Shown here: piece by piece, positions 1 to 6,479 of the stretch
Numbering within the stretch: position 1 is the first letter of the stretch
Layout: every line of letters begins with the position of its first letter
Source: Myxococcales bacterium
GTDB lineage: Bacteria; Myxococcota_A; UBA9160; JALSIO01
DNA: 7,736 bases
Assembly (NCBI GenBank): GCA_026989995.1
Contig: JALSIO010000810.1
Span: 1-7,736, forward strand
Reading direction: 5' to 3'
Made by a program: the position numbers and the translations under genes
The notes under the pieces: generated by a model
What the model saw: only the letters and a program-made list of their open reading frames with translations
What the model was told of the DNA's origin: nothing
Database searches by the model: none

Positions 1-966
1 GAAGGGGTCCTCGCTCCGCAGGATGGGGAGCTTGGTCTCCTGCCGGAGCACGTAGTCGAGATCGCGCAGAAGCGACCCGCCTCCCACGAGCATGATTCCC
101 CGATCGACGATGTCGGCGGCAAGCTCGGGCGGGGTCCGCTCGAGGGTCTGGTGGACGGTCTCGATGATGGCGTGGATCGGCTCGAGCAGTGCCTCGCGGA
201 TCTCGTCGCTCGTGGTCACCACCACCTTGGGGATGCCGGCCACGAGATCGCGCCCCTTGATCTCCATGGTGGCGGTCTTGCCGTGGGGCGAGGCGGTGGC
301 GATGGTCATTTTCACGAGCTCGGCGGTTCGCTCGCCGATCAACATGTTGTACTTGCGCTTGACGTAGTTGATGATCGATTCGTCCATGGTGTCACCGCCG
401 CATCGGATGGAGCGCGAGGTCACGATGCCAGCGAGCGAGATGACCGCCACATCGGTGGTTCCGCCGCCCACGTCCACGATCATGTTTCCGGTGGGGGCGG
501 TGACATCGAGGCCAGCGCCGATGGCGGCGGCCATGGGTTCTTCGATGAGGTAGACCTCCCTCGCACCGGCCGAGAGGGCCGATTCGCGCACCGCGCGCTT
601 CTCGACACTGGTGATGCAGGACGGCACGCAGATCACGATGCGCGGCCGGACGAGCTTGCTCCGGTTGTGGGCGCGCTGGATGAAGTAGCGGAGCATCGCC
701 TCGGTGACCTCGAAGTCGGCGATGACTCCATCCTTGATGGGCCGGACGGCGGTGATGTTGCCGGGCGTGCGCCCGAGCATCTCCTTGGCCTCGTGGCCCA
801 CGGCGAGCACGCGGGGCGCACCACCCGTCTCCCCGGTGGCCACGGCCACGACGCTCGGCTCCGAACAGATCAGACCCTTCTCGCGGGCGTAGACGAGGGT
901 GTTGGCCGTGCCCAGGTCGATCGCCAGGTCGTTGGAGAACATCCCGAACAGCCGGTCGATGATCAT
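1..966 (-). CDS. mreB: MreB, rod-shape actin homologue (partial, C-terminus off window)
   Basis: MreB is the bacterial actin that polymerises under the inner membrane and guides the elongasome that builds the lateral cell wall. 322 residues are visible and the frame is open to base 1; from the family length of about 345, only some 20-25 C-terminal residues are missing. Seen: the phosphate-1 loop DLGTANT (residues 17-23), the IEEP motif with the catalytic-type Glu (141-144), the phosphate-2 loop DVGGGTTD (165-172) and the adenosine-binding LVGGGSLL (293-300). The first ten residues ([10 protein letters not shown]) are hydrophobic/amphipathic, like the membrane-anchoring N-terminus of Gram-negative MreB. 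The ATG at 966 is chosen because a strong Shine-Dalgarno AAGGAAGGG (980-972) ends 5 bases before it and the family start aligns. It lies 213 bases after the preceding small gene, so it may have its own promoter. mreC/mreD would be expected next, outside the window. Confidence 0.97.
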   Translation of the reverse strand, partial: MIIDRLFGMFSNDLAIDLGTANTLVYAREKGLICSEPSVVAVATGETGGAPRVLAVGHEAKEMLGRTPGNITAVRPIKDGVIADFEVTEAMLRYFIQRAHNRSKLVRPRIVICVPSCITSVEKRAVRESALSAGAREVYLIEEPMAAAIGAGLDVTAPTGNMIVDVGGGTTDVAVISLAGIVTSRSIRCGGDTMDESIINYVKRKYNMLIGERTAELVKMTIATASPHGKTATMEIKGRDLVAGIPKVVVTTSDEIREALLEPIHAIIETVHQTLERTPPELAADIVDRGIMLVGGGSLLRDLDYVLRQETKLPILRSEDPF

Positions 967-1103
967 GGCCGCCCTTCCTTGCGTGCGGGTTTCGCCGGGC
1001 GGGGGGACCCTTGGTGTTCCCGATCGGCAGGATCCCGGCACGGGTTGAGGCGAATTGGGGTGCATCCCGGAGGGAGGGCGCTTTTTCTTCTGGGGGCGGC
1101 CTG

Positions 1104-1137
1104 CCGGGCGCCTCCCGGAGCCCCGCCGAGGCGGGCT
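1104..1137 (-). other. Two adjacent GC-rich hairpins between the small membrane gene and mreB
   Basis: In the 213-base non-coding stretch 967-1179, two inverted repeats lie back to back: 1104-1118 (stem CCGGG/CCCGG, 5-base loop) and 1119-1137 (arms AGCCCGC and GCGGGGCT, four-base loop, one bulged G). They begin 42 bases after the stop codon of the upstream gene on the minus strand, where a terminator, a processing site or a 3'-stabilising structure could sit. No T-run follows them on the minus strand; the downstream sequence is A-rich instead. I therefore do not call an intrinsic terminator. The rest of the gap (to the mreB Shine-Dalgarno) shows no convincing -35/-10 pair to me. Confidence 0.3.
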
Positions 1138-1179
1138 GCCGCAGTCCGCCGGCGCGGGCAGCGGGGGCCTGGATTGGCC

Positions 1180-1605
1180 CTACGGTGCCTCGGCTTCCTC
1201 CGTGGCCGGCGCCGCCGGGCGTTGCGGCGCGCCCGCGCTCCCGGGCTCGGCGGAGCCGGGTGCCGGGGGCTCCGGCTCCGAGGCCACGAGGCCGGCGAGC
1301 GCCTCGAGCTCGCGCTGCAGGTCGCCCACGCGCTCCCGGACCTCTCCCAGGTGGAGCCGGTAGGCCTCGACGCGGGCGCGGACGCGCTCGAGCTCGGCCA
1401 CGAGAGCCCCGGCCCGGGCCTCGGCATCCAGCCGCGCGGCGCGCTCGCGGAGCAGGCCCGCGCCGGCGAGGACGAGAAGCCCCGCGAGGAACGCCGCCAG
1501 GAGCACGAGGCCCCGCCGCCGACCGCCCTCGGGCGGACTCGCCGGCGCCGCCCCTTCGGAGGCGGGCTGGCGGAGGGGGACGACCTTCGGGTCGGGGTCC
1601 GTCAT
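1180..1605 (-). CDS. Small single-pass membrane protein with periplasmic coiled coil, unknown function
   Basis: I do not recognise this 141-residue protein. Visible architecture: a short polar/proline-rich N-terminus (residues 1-30, with a positive Arg cluster RRR just before the membrane), one strongly hydrophobic segment at about 31-51 (rich in Leu/Ala/Gly), then a predicted helical, heptad-like Glu/Arg/Leu/Ala-rich stretch from about 52 to 108. It ends in a low-complexity Pro/Ala/Glu/Gly tail (about 109-141). By the positive-inside rule the N-terminus is cytoplasmic and the coiled coil periplasmic, a topology shared with small cell-division proteins such as FtsB/FtsL, although I see no signature of either. 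It starts 58 bases after the pafA stop and lies between pafA and mreB. The ATG at 1605 has no clear Shine-Dalgarno, so the start is uncertain. Its composition is very GC-rich, which can create spurious frames, but the clean membrane-plus-coil layout argues that it is real. Confidence 0.62.
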   Translation of the reverse strand: MTDPDPKVVPLRQPASEGAAPASPPEGGRRRGLVLLAAFLAGLLVLAGAGLLRERAARLDAEARAGALVAELERVRARVEAYRLHLGEVRERVGDLQRELEALAGLVASEPEPPAPGSAEPGSAGAPQRPAAPATEEAEAP

Positions 1606-1663
1606 GACCGGGAGGGTGCCGAACCGCGGCCGGCGCCGCGAGGGGTGGCGTGGCCCGGACGGC

Positions 1664-3070
1664 TCAGGACTGGATGACCAGCTTCGAGAGCGAGGTCTTG
1701 CGGAGGTTCGTGCGCTGGATGGTGCGCACCAGCTCGGCGACCTTCTCGGTGTCGGTCTCGAAGGGGTTGTTGCAGATCACCCGGACGTTGAGCAGGTTGC
1801 CCAGGCGGATGTTGGACCAGTCGAGGTCGTACTGGATCGAGTTCTGCCGGGCCAGCTTGATGAACTCGCCCCGCATCTTGGCCCGGGTATCCGACGGGGG
1901 CTCGGTCTTCGCCTTGATCACCTCGTCGTCGGAGAGCACCCGCTCCACGGCCCCGCGCCGCTCCAGCAGGTAGTAGAGGCCGCGATCGAGCCGGATGTCG
2001 TGGTACTGCAGGTCGAGCATGAAGACCCGTGGATCGTTCCAGGTCGTCCCGAAGCGCTCGACATAGCTTTCGATCAGGCGACGCTTGATCACCCAGTCGA
2101 TCTTGGTGTCGAGCCGGTTCGGGTCGTCCTCCAGGCAATCGAGGACATGGCTCCACATGAACACCGCCTGACGGAGCTCGTCGGAGACGGGGTACTGTTC
2201 GATGTAGCGCTGGGCGATCTCGCAGTATTCGCGCTGGATCTCGATCGGCGAGTACTCCCGCCCATTGTCGAGGCGGAGCTTGCGCCGGCAACTCGTGTCG
2301 TAGGAGATGTCCTTGATGGCCTTCACCGGATTGCGCAGGGTGAAGTCCTTGTTGATGTAGTTGTCCTCGATCATCTGGAGGACGACGGCGCAGGCTCCGA
2401 CCTTCAGGAAATTGGTGTACTCGCTCATGTTCGAGTCACCGACGATGACGTGGAGCCGGCGGTACTTCTCCCGATCCGCGTGGGGTTCGTCCCGGGTGTT
2501 GATGATCGAACGGTCGTTGGTCGTGGTCCCCGAGATCTTCTGGTAGATGTGCTGGGCCCGCTGGCTCACGCAGTAGTGCACGCCGTCCTGGGCCTGGAAG
2601 ACCTTTCCGGCCCCGGCATAGATCTGCCGGGTCACCAGGAAGGGGATGAGCTGCTCGGCGAGGTAGTAGAAATCCACGTCGCGGTCGACGAGGTAGTTCT
2701 CGTGGCAGCCGTAGGAGTTGCCGACGAAGTCGGTGTTGTTCTTGAAGATGGAGAGCTTCCCGGGGATCCGTTCCTCCCGGATCTTCTCCTCGGCGTAGTT
2801 CTGGAGGTCCTCGAGGACGCGCTCACCCGCCTTGTCGAAGACGATGAGCTGGCGCGGCGCTGCGCACTCGGGCGTCGCGTACTCCGGGTGGCAGCCGGTG
2901 TCCTGATAGAAGCGGGCGCCGTTCTCCAGGAAGACGTTCAGGAAGTGCTCGGTGGTGATCAGCTTCTCGAAGAGGAAGCGGATGGCCTTCTCGACCGGGA
3001 GGGTCTTGCGGCCCTCCGGGGTGAAGATGATCCCGTACTCGGTCTCGAGGCCATAGATTCGCTTCTGCAC
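1664..3070 (-). CDS. pafA: PafA, Pup-protein ligase
   Basis: PafA is a cytosolic glutamine-synthetase-fold ligase. It phosphorylates the C-terminal Glu of Pup with ATP and joins it by an isopeptide bond to a substrate lysine. The protein has 468 residues. It begins MQKRIYGLETEYG, where Glu9 is a Mg-ATP ligand; NGARFYQD (50-57) supplies the catalytic Asp57, the same number as in M. tuberculosis PafA. Further family blocks are FKNNTD (109-114), GNSYGCHENYL (117-127), VTRQIYAGAGKV (146-157) and INTRDEPHAD (190-199). There is no Dop-loop insertion between the N-terminal strand and the Asp57 motif, which separates it from Dop. The start is GTG (3070-3068), chosen because the protein then aligns from its first residue with known PafA; the Shine-Dalgarno is weak. 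It follows the prcA stop by 14 bases. The C-terminus is some 15 residues longer than I recall for mycobacterial PafA and is basic. No pafB/pafC follows. Confidence 0.96.
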   Translation of the reverse strand: MQKRIYGLETEYGIIFTPEGRKTLPVEKAIRFLFEKLITTEHFLNVFLENGARFYQDTGCHPEYATPECAAPRQLIVFDKAGERVLEDLQNYAEEKIREERIPGKLSIFKNNTDFVGNSYGCHENYLVDRDVDFYYLAEQLIPFLVTRQIYAGAGKVFQAQDGVHYCVSQRAQHIYQKISGTTTNDRSIINTRDEPHADREKYRRLHVIVGDSNMSEYTNFLKVGACAVVLQMIEDNYINKDFTLRNPVKAIKDISYDTSCRRKLRLDNGREYSPIEIQREYCEIAQRYIEQYPVSDELRQAVFMWSHVLDCLEDDPNRLDTKIDWVIKRRLIESYVERFGTTWNDPRVFMLDLQYHDIRLDRGLYYLLERRGAVERVLSDDEVIKAKTEPPSDTRAKMRGEFIKLARQNSIQYDLDWSNIRLGNLLNVRVICNNPFETDTEKVAELVRTIQRTNLRKTSLSKLVIQS

Positions 3071-3084
3071 GGCTCGTCGCGTCC

Positions 3085-3786
3085 CTATCTCGCCAGCAGT
3101 GTAGCCACCTCATCGGCGGTGAGGCGGCGGAACTTTCGGCGGGGGCGTGAACGGTCGAGCACGCAGACTTCGAGGTTCCCGGGGGCGACCGGCTGGTCGG
3201 TGCCCGAGGCGCGTCCCAGCGCACCCTGGGCGAGCCGGAGCGCATCCCCGAGGGGCATCCCCTCCCGGTAGTCCCGGCGGATCTGCGTCTGGAGCTCGTC
3301 GGCGGTGCCTCCGATGACGCAGAAGCCGCGGTGGTCCTGGATGCTGCCGTCGAAGGTGACCTTGTAGAGACTGTTGGCCTCGTGCCCTGCGAAGCGGTCG
3401 TCGCCCACCTCGGCGACGATGACCTCCACCTCGAGGGGCTTGAGCTCCCGGGTGAAGACCTCACCGATGGCCTGGGAATAGGCCTTGGCGAGCGCCTTGG
3501 CGCGCACGTCGTCCCGGCTGTAGGCGTAGCCCATGGTGTCCGCGTAGCGCACACCGAGCTTCCGGAGCTGGTCGAACTCGCTGAACTTGCCCACCCCGGC
3601 GAAGGCGATCCGGTCGTAGATCTCCCCGATCTTGGAGAGGCTCGAAGAGGGGTTCTCGGCTGCGAGCAGGATGCCCTCCTGGATCTCCATGGCGACGATC
3701 GACTTGCCGCGGCCGATGCCCTTGCGGGCGTAGGCCGCCTTGTCCTGCATGAGCTGCTCGGGCGAGACGTAGAAGGGCATGCTCAT
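3085..3786 (-). CDS. prcA: PrcA, 20S proteasome alpha subunit
   Basis: PrcA forms the outer seven-membered rings of the 20S core, gates the entry channel and docks the ATPase. The protein has 233 residues. It begins MSMPFYVSPEQL, matching the actinobacterial gate peptide (F-[YF]-[IV]-SPEQ). An ARKGIGRGKS segment (20-29) follows, then AAENPSSSL and an IYDRI/FAGVGKFSEFDQLR block; GYAYSRDDV comes further on. Lys52 (in LSKIGEIYDR) sits where alpha subunits carry the pocket lysine that binds activator C-termini. There is no N-terminal catalytic Thr, as expected for an alpha subunit. The ATG at 3786 overlaps the prcB stop in an ATGA arrangement, and GGAGGAG lies 7 bases upstream, so this start is preferred to the in-frame ATG two codons later (3780). 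The overlap suggests translational coupling that would keep alpha and beta subunits equal. It lacks the longer C-terminal tail that I recall in M. tuberculosis PrcA. Confidence 0.96.
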   Translation of the reverse strand: MSMPFYVSPEQLMQDKAAYARKGIGRGKSIVAMEIQEGILLAAENPSSSLSKIGEIYDRIAFAGVGKFSEFDQLRKLGVRYADTMGYAYSRDDVRAKALAKAYSQAIGEVFTRELKPLEVEVIVAEVGDDRFAGHEANSLYKVTFDGSIQDHRGFCVIGGTADELQTQIRRDYREGMPLGDALRLAQGALGRASGTDQPVAPGNLEVCVLDRSRPRRKFRRLTADEVATLLAR

Positions 3787-4601
3787 GAGCCCGCTCCTCC
3801 CCCGGAGCGGGCGCGGGCCTGCTCGTCCACCAGCTCCCGGTAGAGCGCGTCGAGGCGCTCGTCCGGAATCTCCTCGATCCCCTCCGCCGTGCAGATCTGC
3901 ACCAGCGGGTAGATCCGGCGCAGGAGGTCCACGCCACCGGTGGCGCGGTCCTCGTCAGCGGCGTCGAGCAGCGCCTGCATGGCAGCCCGAAGCGCCTCGT
4001 CCCGGTCCATCCCCTCGCGGAAGCTCTTCTTGAGCGACTCCCGGGCGTAGACGCTCCCCGAGCCGGTGGAGTCGAAGTCCGCCTCCTCGTAGCGTCCGCC
4101 GGTGATGTCGTACTTCCAGATCCGGCCGCGGCGGCGGCGGGTGTCGTAGCCGGCGAAGATCGGAACCACCACGAGCCCCTGCATGGCCGCGGGAAGGTTC
4201 TGCCGGATCATCTGCGAGAGCTTGTTGGCCTTGCCCTCGAGCTCCAGGGCCTCACCCTCGATCTTCTCGTAGTGCTCGAGCTCGATGCTCATGAGCCGTG
4301 CCATCTCGATGGCAGGTCCGGCGGCACCCGCGATGGCGATCAGGGAATGCCGGTCGGCAGGGAAGACCTTCTGCACGTCCCGCGAGGCGACGGCATTGCC
4401 GGCCGTGGCGAGCCGGTCCCCGGCCACCAGCACGCCGTCGCGATAGCGCACGGCGAGCACGGTCGTGCCGTGGGGCAGCGGCTCGCGCGCGAGGCCCGCC
4501 AGAGCGCTCCAGTCGAAGTCCAGATGCGGGTAGTCCACCTTCAGGAGCTCGGTGAAGCTCGAGCCCTGGTACCGGTGCCGGAAGAGCAGATCCCCCCCCA
4601 A
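3783..4601 (-). CDS. prcB: PrcB, 20S proteasome beta subunit (catalytic, with propeptide)
   Basis: PrcB is the N-terminal threonine peptidase of the inner 20S rings. With the TTG start the precursor has 272 residues: a propeptide of 45 residues and then autocleavage at HG|TTVLAVRY, making Thr46 the mature Thr1 (codon 4466-4464). In mature numbering Asp17 (in GDR) and Lys33 (in RDVQK) are both present, as are Gly47 (IAGAAG) and the SGS loop in STGSGS, so it should be active. ELEHYEK, AAMQGL and DAADEDRATGG are family blocks. The propeptide contains GSSFTELL, like the SSFTDFL of mycobacterial PrcB. The start is unusual: no ATG is available upstream of the conserved propeptide. TTG (4601-4599) preceded by GAGGGGGG (4612-4605) is the best candidate; a GTG at codon 22 would cut off the conserved propeptide part. 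It follows the pup stop by 25 bases and overlaps prcA by 4 bases. Confidence 0.95.
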   Translation of the reverse strand: MGGDLLFRHRYQGSSFTELLKVDYPHLDFDWSALAGLAREPLPHGTTVLAVRYRDGVLVAGDRLATAGNAVASRDVQKVFPADRHSLIAIAGAAGPAIEMARLMSIELEHYEKIEGEALELEGKANKLSQMIRQNLPAAMQGLVVVPIFAGYDTRRRRGRIWKYDITGGRYEEADFDSTGSGSVYARESLKKSFREGMDRDEALRAAMQALLDAADEDRATGGVDLLRRIYPLVQICTAEGIEEIPDERLDALYRELVDEQARARSGGGAGS

Positions 4602-4612
4602 GATCCCCCCTC
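4591..4612 (-). promoter_or_regulatory. prcB translation start: G-tract Shine-Dalgarno, TTG codon and G8 tract
   Basis: On the minus strand GAGGGGGG is followed by ATC, the TTG start, and then more G, so that the last base of TTG begins a run of eight G (4599-4592). The word GGGGGGATCT occurs twice, 13 bases apart, around the start. GAGG would be a modest Shine-Dalgarno about 7 bases from TTG. The poor start codon may limit PrcB synthesis relative to Pup. A homopolymer of this length is prone to slippage in cells and to length errors in sequencing, so the exact start is less certain than the gene. Confidence 0.5.
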
Positions 4613-4626
4613 GCGAAGCGGTGCGA

Positions 4627-4887
4627 CTATTCGCCGCCCCGCTGCACGTAGTTCTTGACGAACTCCTCCGCGTTCTCCTCGAGAACCTCGTCGATCTCGT
4701 CGATCAGGGCGTCCATCTCCTCCTTGAGCTCACCGCCCTTCTTGGCGAGCTTCTTGGCGCCGTCGCCGGAGCCGGAGGATTCCTCGCCCCCGCCCTTGGG
4801 GCGCTGCTTCTGCTGCTGCCCCCCGGCGGCCCGGGCGACCTCGAAGAGGCGGTCTCCGCGCCTCGGATTCACCAGTCCCTGGATCAT
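4627..4887 (-). CDS. pup: Pup, prokaryotic ubiquitin-like protein (ends Gly-Gly-Glu)
   Basis: Pup is the small, largely disordered modifier that PafA attaches to proteins. The protein has 86 residues. The C-terminal part carries the family hallmark: a charged coiled-coil-forming helix (about 52-78, containing LIDEIDEVLEENAEEFVKNY) that ARC binds, ending in VQRGGE. The last codon is GAA (Glu), so the product is ready for ligation without deamidation by Dop. Before it lies a Gly/Lys/Ser-rich linker with KKLAKK at 45-50. Typical Pups are about 64 residues; here residues 1-22 (beginning MIQGLVNPRRGDRL) form an N-terminal extension. The ATG at 4887 is supported by GGGAG (4898-4894) 6 bases upstream. 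The only other start I see before the linker is a GTG at codon 6 with no better ribosome site, so the extension appears genuine. It starts 18 bases after the dop stop and ends 25 bases before prcB. Confidence 0.96.
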   Translation of the reverse strand: MIQGLVNPRRGDRLFEVARAAGGQQQKQRPKGGGEESSGSGDGAKKLAKKGGELKEEMDALIDEIDEVLEENAEEFVKNYVQRGGE

Positions 4888-4905
4888 GTCGCACTCCCGC
4901 GGGCC

Positions 4906-6396
4906 TCACGCCCGCAAGTTCTCCACCAGCTCGGAAGCGGTGGGAGATGCATCGAGCAGGCCCTCCACGTGGGCTCGCGAGCCCTTGAGAGGCTCCGCCA
5001 TCAGCACCCGCTTGATGGGATCGTCTCCGATGCCGAAGGAGATCGAGTCCCAGTTCACACCGAAGACCTCGCTGCCGTAGCGCCGGAGGCACTCCCCGCG
5101 GAAGTAGGCGCGGGTGTCCTCAGGCGGCCGGTGGATGGCGCGTGAGATCTCCGAATCCTCCACGATGCGCTCCACCTTTCCCTGCCGCTCGAGCAGGTAG
5201 TATAGGCCCTTGTCGGGGCGGAGGTCGTGGTACTGCAGATCCAGCATCTGCACCTGCGGCGAATCCCAGTCGAGGCCCTTCCGCTCCATGAACGACTCGA
5301 TCATCTGCTTCTTGATGATCCAGTCGATGTGCCGGGCGAGCTCCATCGGGTCGCGTTCGAGGGCCTCGAGGACCTCTCCCCAGCGCTCGATCACATCCCG
5401 GTCCACGTCGGAGATCTCCGCATCGGGACGGGCGGCCCAGCGGAGCGCCATGGCGTGAAACTCCTTCTGGATCTGGATCGCCGTCCAGCGGCCACCCCCC
5501 TCGAGGGCGAGCTCCGCTCGCAGGCTCGGATCGTGCGAGACCTCCTTGATCGCCCGGACTGGGTCGCGAAGAGAGAGGCTCCGGGTGATCGCGCCGTCCT
5601 CGATCATGGCGAGCACGATGGCCGTCACGCCGTTTCGCAGGTAGATCGTGAACTCGCTCATGTTCGAGTCACCGACGATCACGTGGAGCCGCCGGTACTT
5701 CTCGCGATCGGCGTGCGGCTCGTCGCGGGTATTGATGATGGGGCGCTTGACCATCGTGTCGAGCGCCACCTCCGTCTCGAAGAAGTCGGCGCGCTGCGAG
5801 AGCTGGTAATCGCAGGGGTCGGCCCGATTCTCGCTCCCCACCTTGCCCGAGCCGCAGTAGATCTGCCGCGTGACGAAGAAGGGCATCATGTGCTCGACGA
5901 TCTGCTTGAAGGAGGTTCGCCGGTCCATGAGATAGTTCTCATGGCATCCGTAGCTGTTGCCCTTCCGATCGCTGTTGTTCTTGTAGAGCAGCAGTTTCGC
6001 GCCCGCCGGGAGCATCGCGTTGGCCTCCCGACGCGAGATCTCGACAATGCGCTCCCCGGCCTTCTCGAAGGCGACGAGGTCCCGGGCGTTGGTGACCTCC
6101 GGGCAGGAATACTCCGGGTGGGCGTGGTCCACGTAGTAGCGGGCCCCGTTGGCCAGGGTCTTGTTGCGGGCGATGTTCTCCTGCTGGTTCGGGGTGTACC
6201 TCTCCCCCTCGACCTGGAAGCCCCGAGCATCGGCCAGCGGATTCTCCTGGTCGTAGTCCCAAAGGATCTTCTCGGGGGAGTCCTCGCGGTAGGCGTTCAC
6301 CAGGAGGACACAGCTCGAGATGGGATCGAAATCGCGGTCGTTCACGACCGTGATCCCGTACTCGATCTCCGTCCCCATCACCTTGGGTACAGCCAT
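4906..6396 (-). CDS. dop: Dop, depupylase / Pup deamidase
   Basis: Dop is the paralogue of PafA that hydrolyses the isopeptide bond between Pup and substrate and, where Pup ends in Gln, deamidates it. Pup here ends in Glu, so depupylation should be its main role. The protein has 496 residues. GTEIEYG carries the Mg-ATP Glu10. The stretch from about residue 40 to 78 (ILWDYDQENPLADARGF and onward) is the Dop-loop region that PafA lacks. NGARYYVDHAHPEY gives catalytic Asp90, and DTRAYFRGECLRR near the C-terminus is a Dop signature. The ATG at 6396 has GGAGG (6405-6401) 4 bases before it and matches the family N-terminus (M-P-x-x-x-GTE). An in-frame ATG at 6417 with its own GGAGG would add seven residues and cannot be excluded. 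The open frame extends much further upstream under arc, but that part is not Dop-like. Several blocks (GNSYGCHENYL, EKYRRLHVIVGDSN) are unusually PafA-like. Confidence 0.96.
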   Translation of the reverse strand: MAVPKVMGTEIEYGITVVNDRDFDPISSCVLLVNAYREDSPEKILWDYDQENPLADARGFQVEGERYTPNQQENIARNKTLANGARYYVDHAHPEYSCPEVTNARDLVAFEKAGERIVEISRREANAMLPAGAKLLLYKNNSDRKGNSYGCHENYLMDRRTSFKQIVEHMMPFFVTRQIYCGSGKVGSENRADPCDYQLSQRADFFETEVALDTMVKRPIINTRDEPHADREKYRRLHVIVGDSNMSEFTIYLRNGVTAIVLAMIEDGAITRSLSLRDPVRAIKEVSHDPSLRAELALEGGGRWTAIQIQKEFHAMALRWAARPDAEISDVDRDVIERWGEVLEALERDPMELARHIDWIIKKQMIESFMERKGLDWDSPQVQMLDLQYHDLRPDKGLYYLLERQGKVERIVEDSEISRAIHRPPEDTRAYFRGECLRRYGSEVFGVNWDSISFGIGDDPIKRVLMAEPLKGSRAHVEGLLDASPTASELVENLRA

Positions 6397-6479
6397 CCGG
6401 CCTCCGGGCCCACGCATGGGCCTCCATCCCTCGAGCCAGCGCCCGCGCGGGCCGGCGGCAGGCGAGACCGCGCCCGGGA

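Noticed and set aside
1081..1090. T-rich run on the plus strand (ctttttcttc) as a terminator tail
   Set aside because: A T-run on the plus strand would serve a plus-strand transcript, but no plus-strand gene ends here and no strong stem precedes it on that strand.
967..1179. Possible promoter for mreB in the gap
   Set aside because: No -35/-10 pair resembling a standard housekeeping promoter could be picked out by eye; a promoter may exist but I cannot place it.
151..1677. Plus-strand open frame of 508 codons opposite mreB, the intergenic gap and the small membrane gene
   Set aside because: It runs antisense through conserved MreB and non-coding sequence; the His/Asp/Gly-rich, then Arg/Pro-rich translation is typical of a shadow frame.
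1604..3271. Plus-strand open frame of 555 codons opposite pafA and the end of prcA
   Set aside because: It is exactly antisense to a strongly conserved PafA. Long antisense frames are expected in GC-rich genes with biased third positions, and the translation (repeated VDL, LEV, DEV words) matches no family I know.
3778..3780. Second in-frame ATG as the prcA start
   Set aside because: The first ATG (3786) overlaps the prcB stop as ATGA and has GGAGGAG at 7-base spacing; using the second ATG would stretch the spacing to 13 bases.
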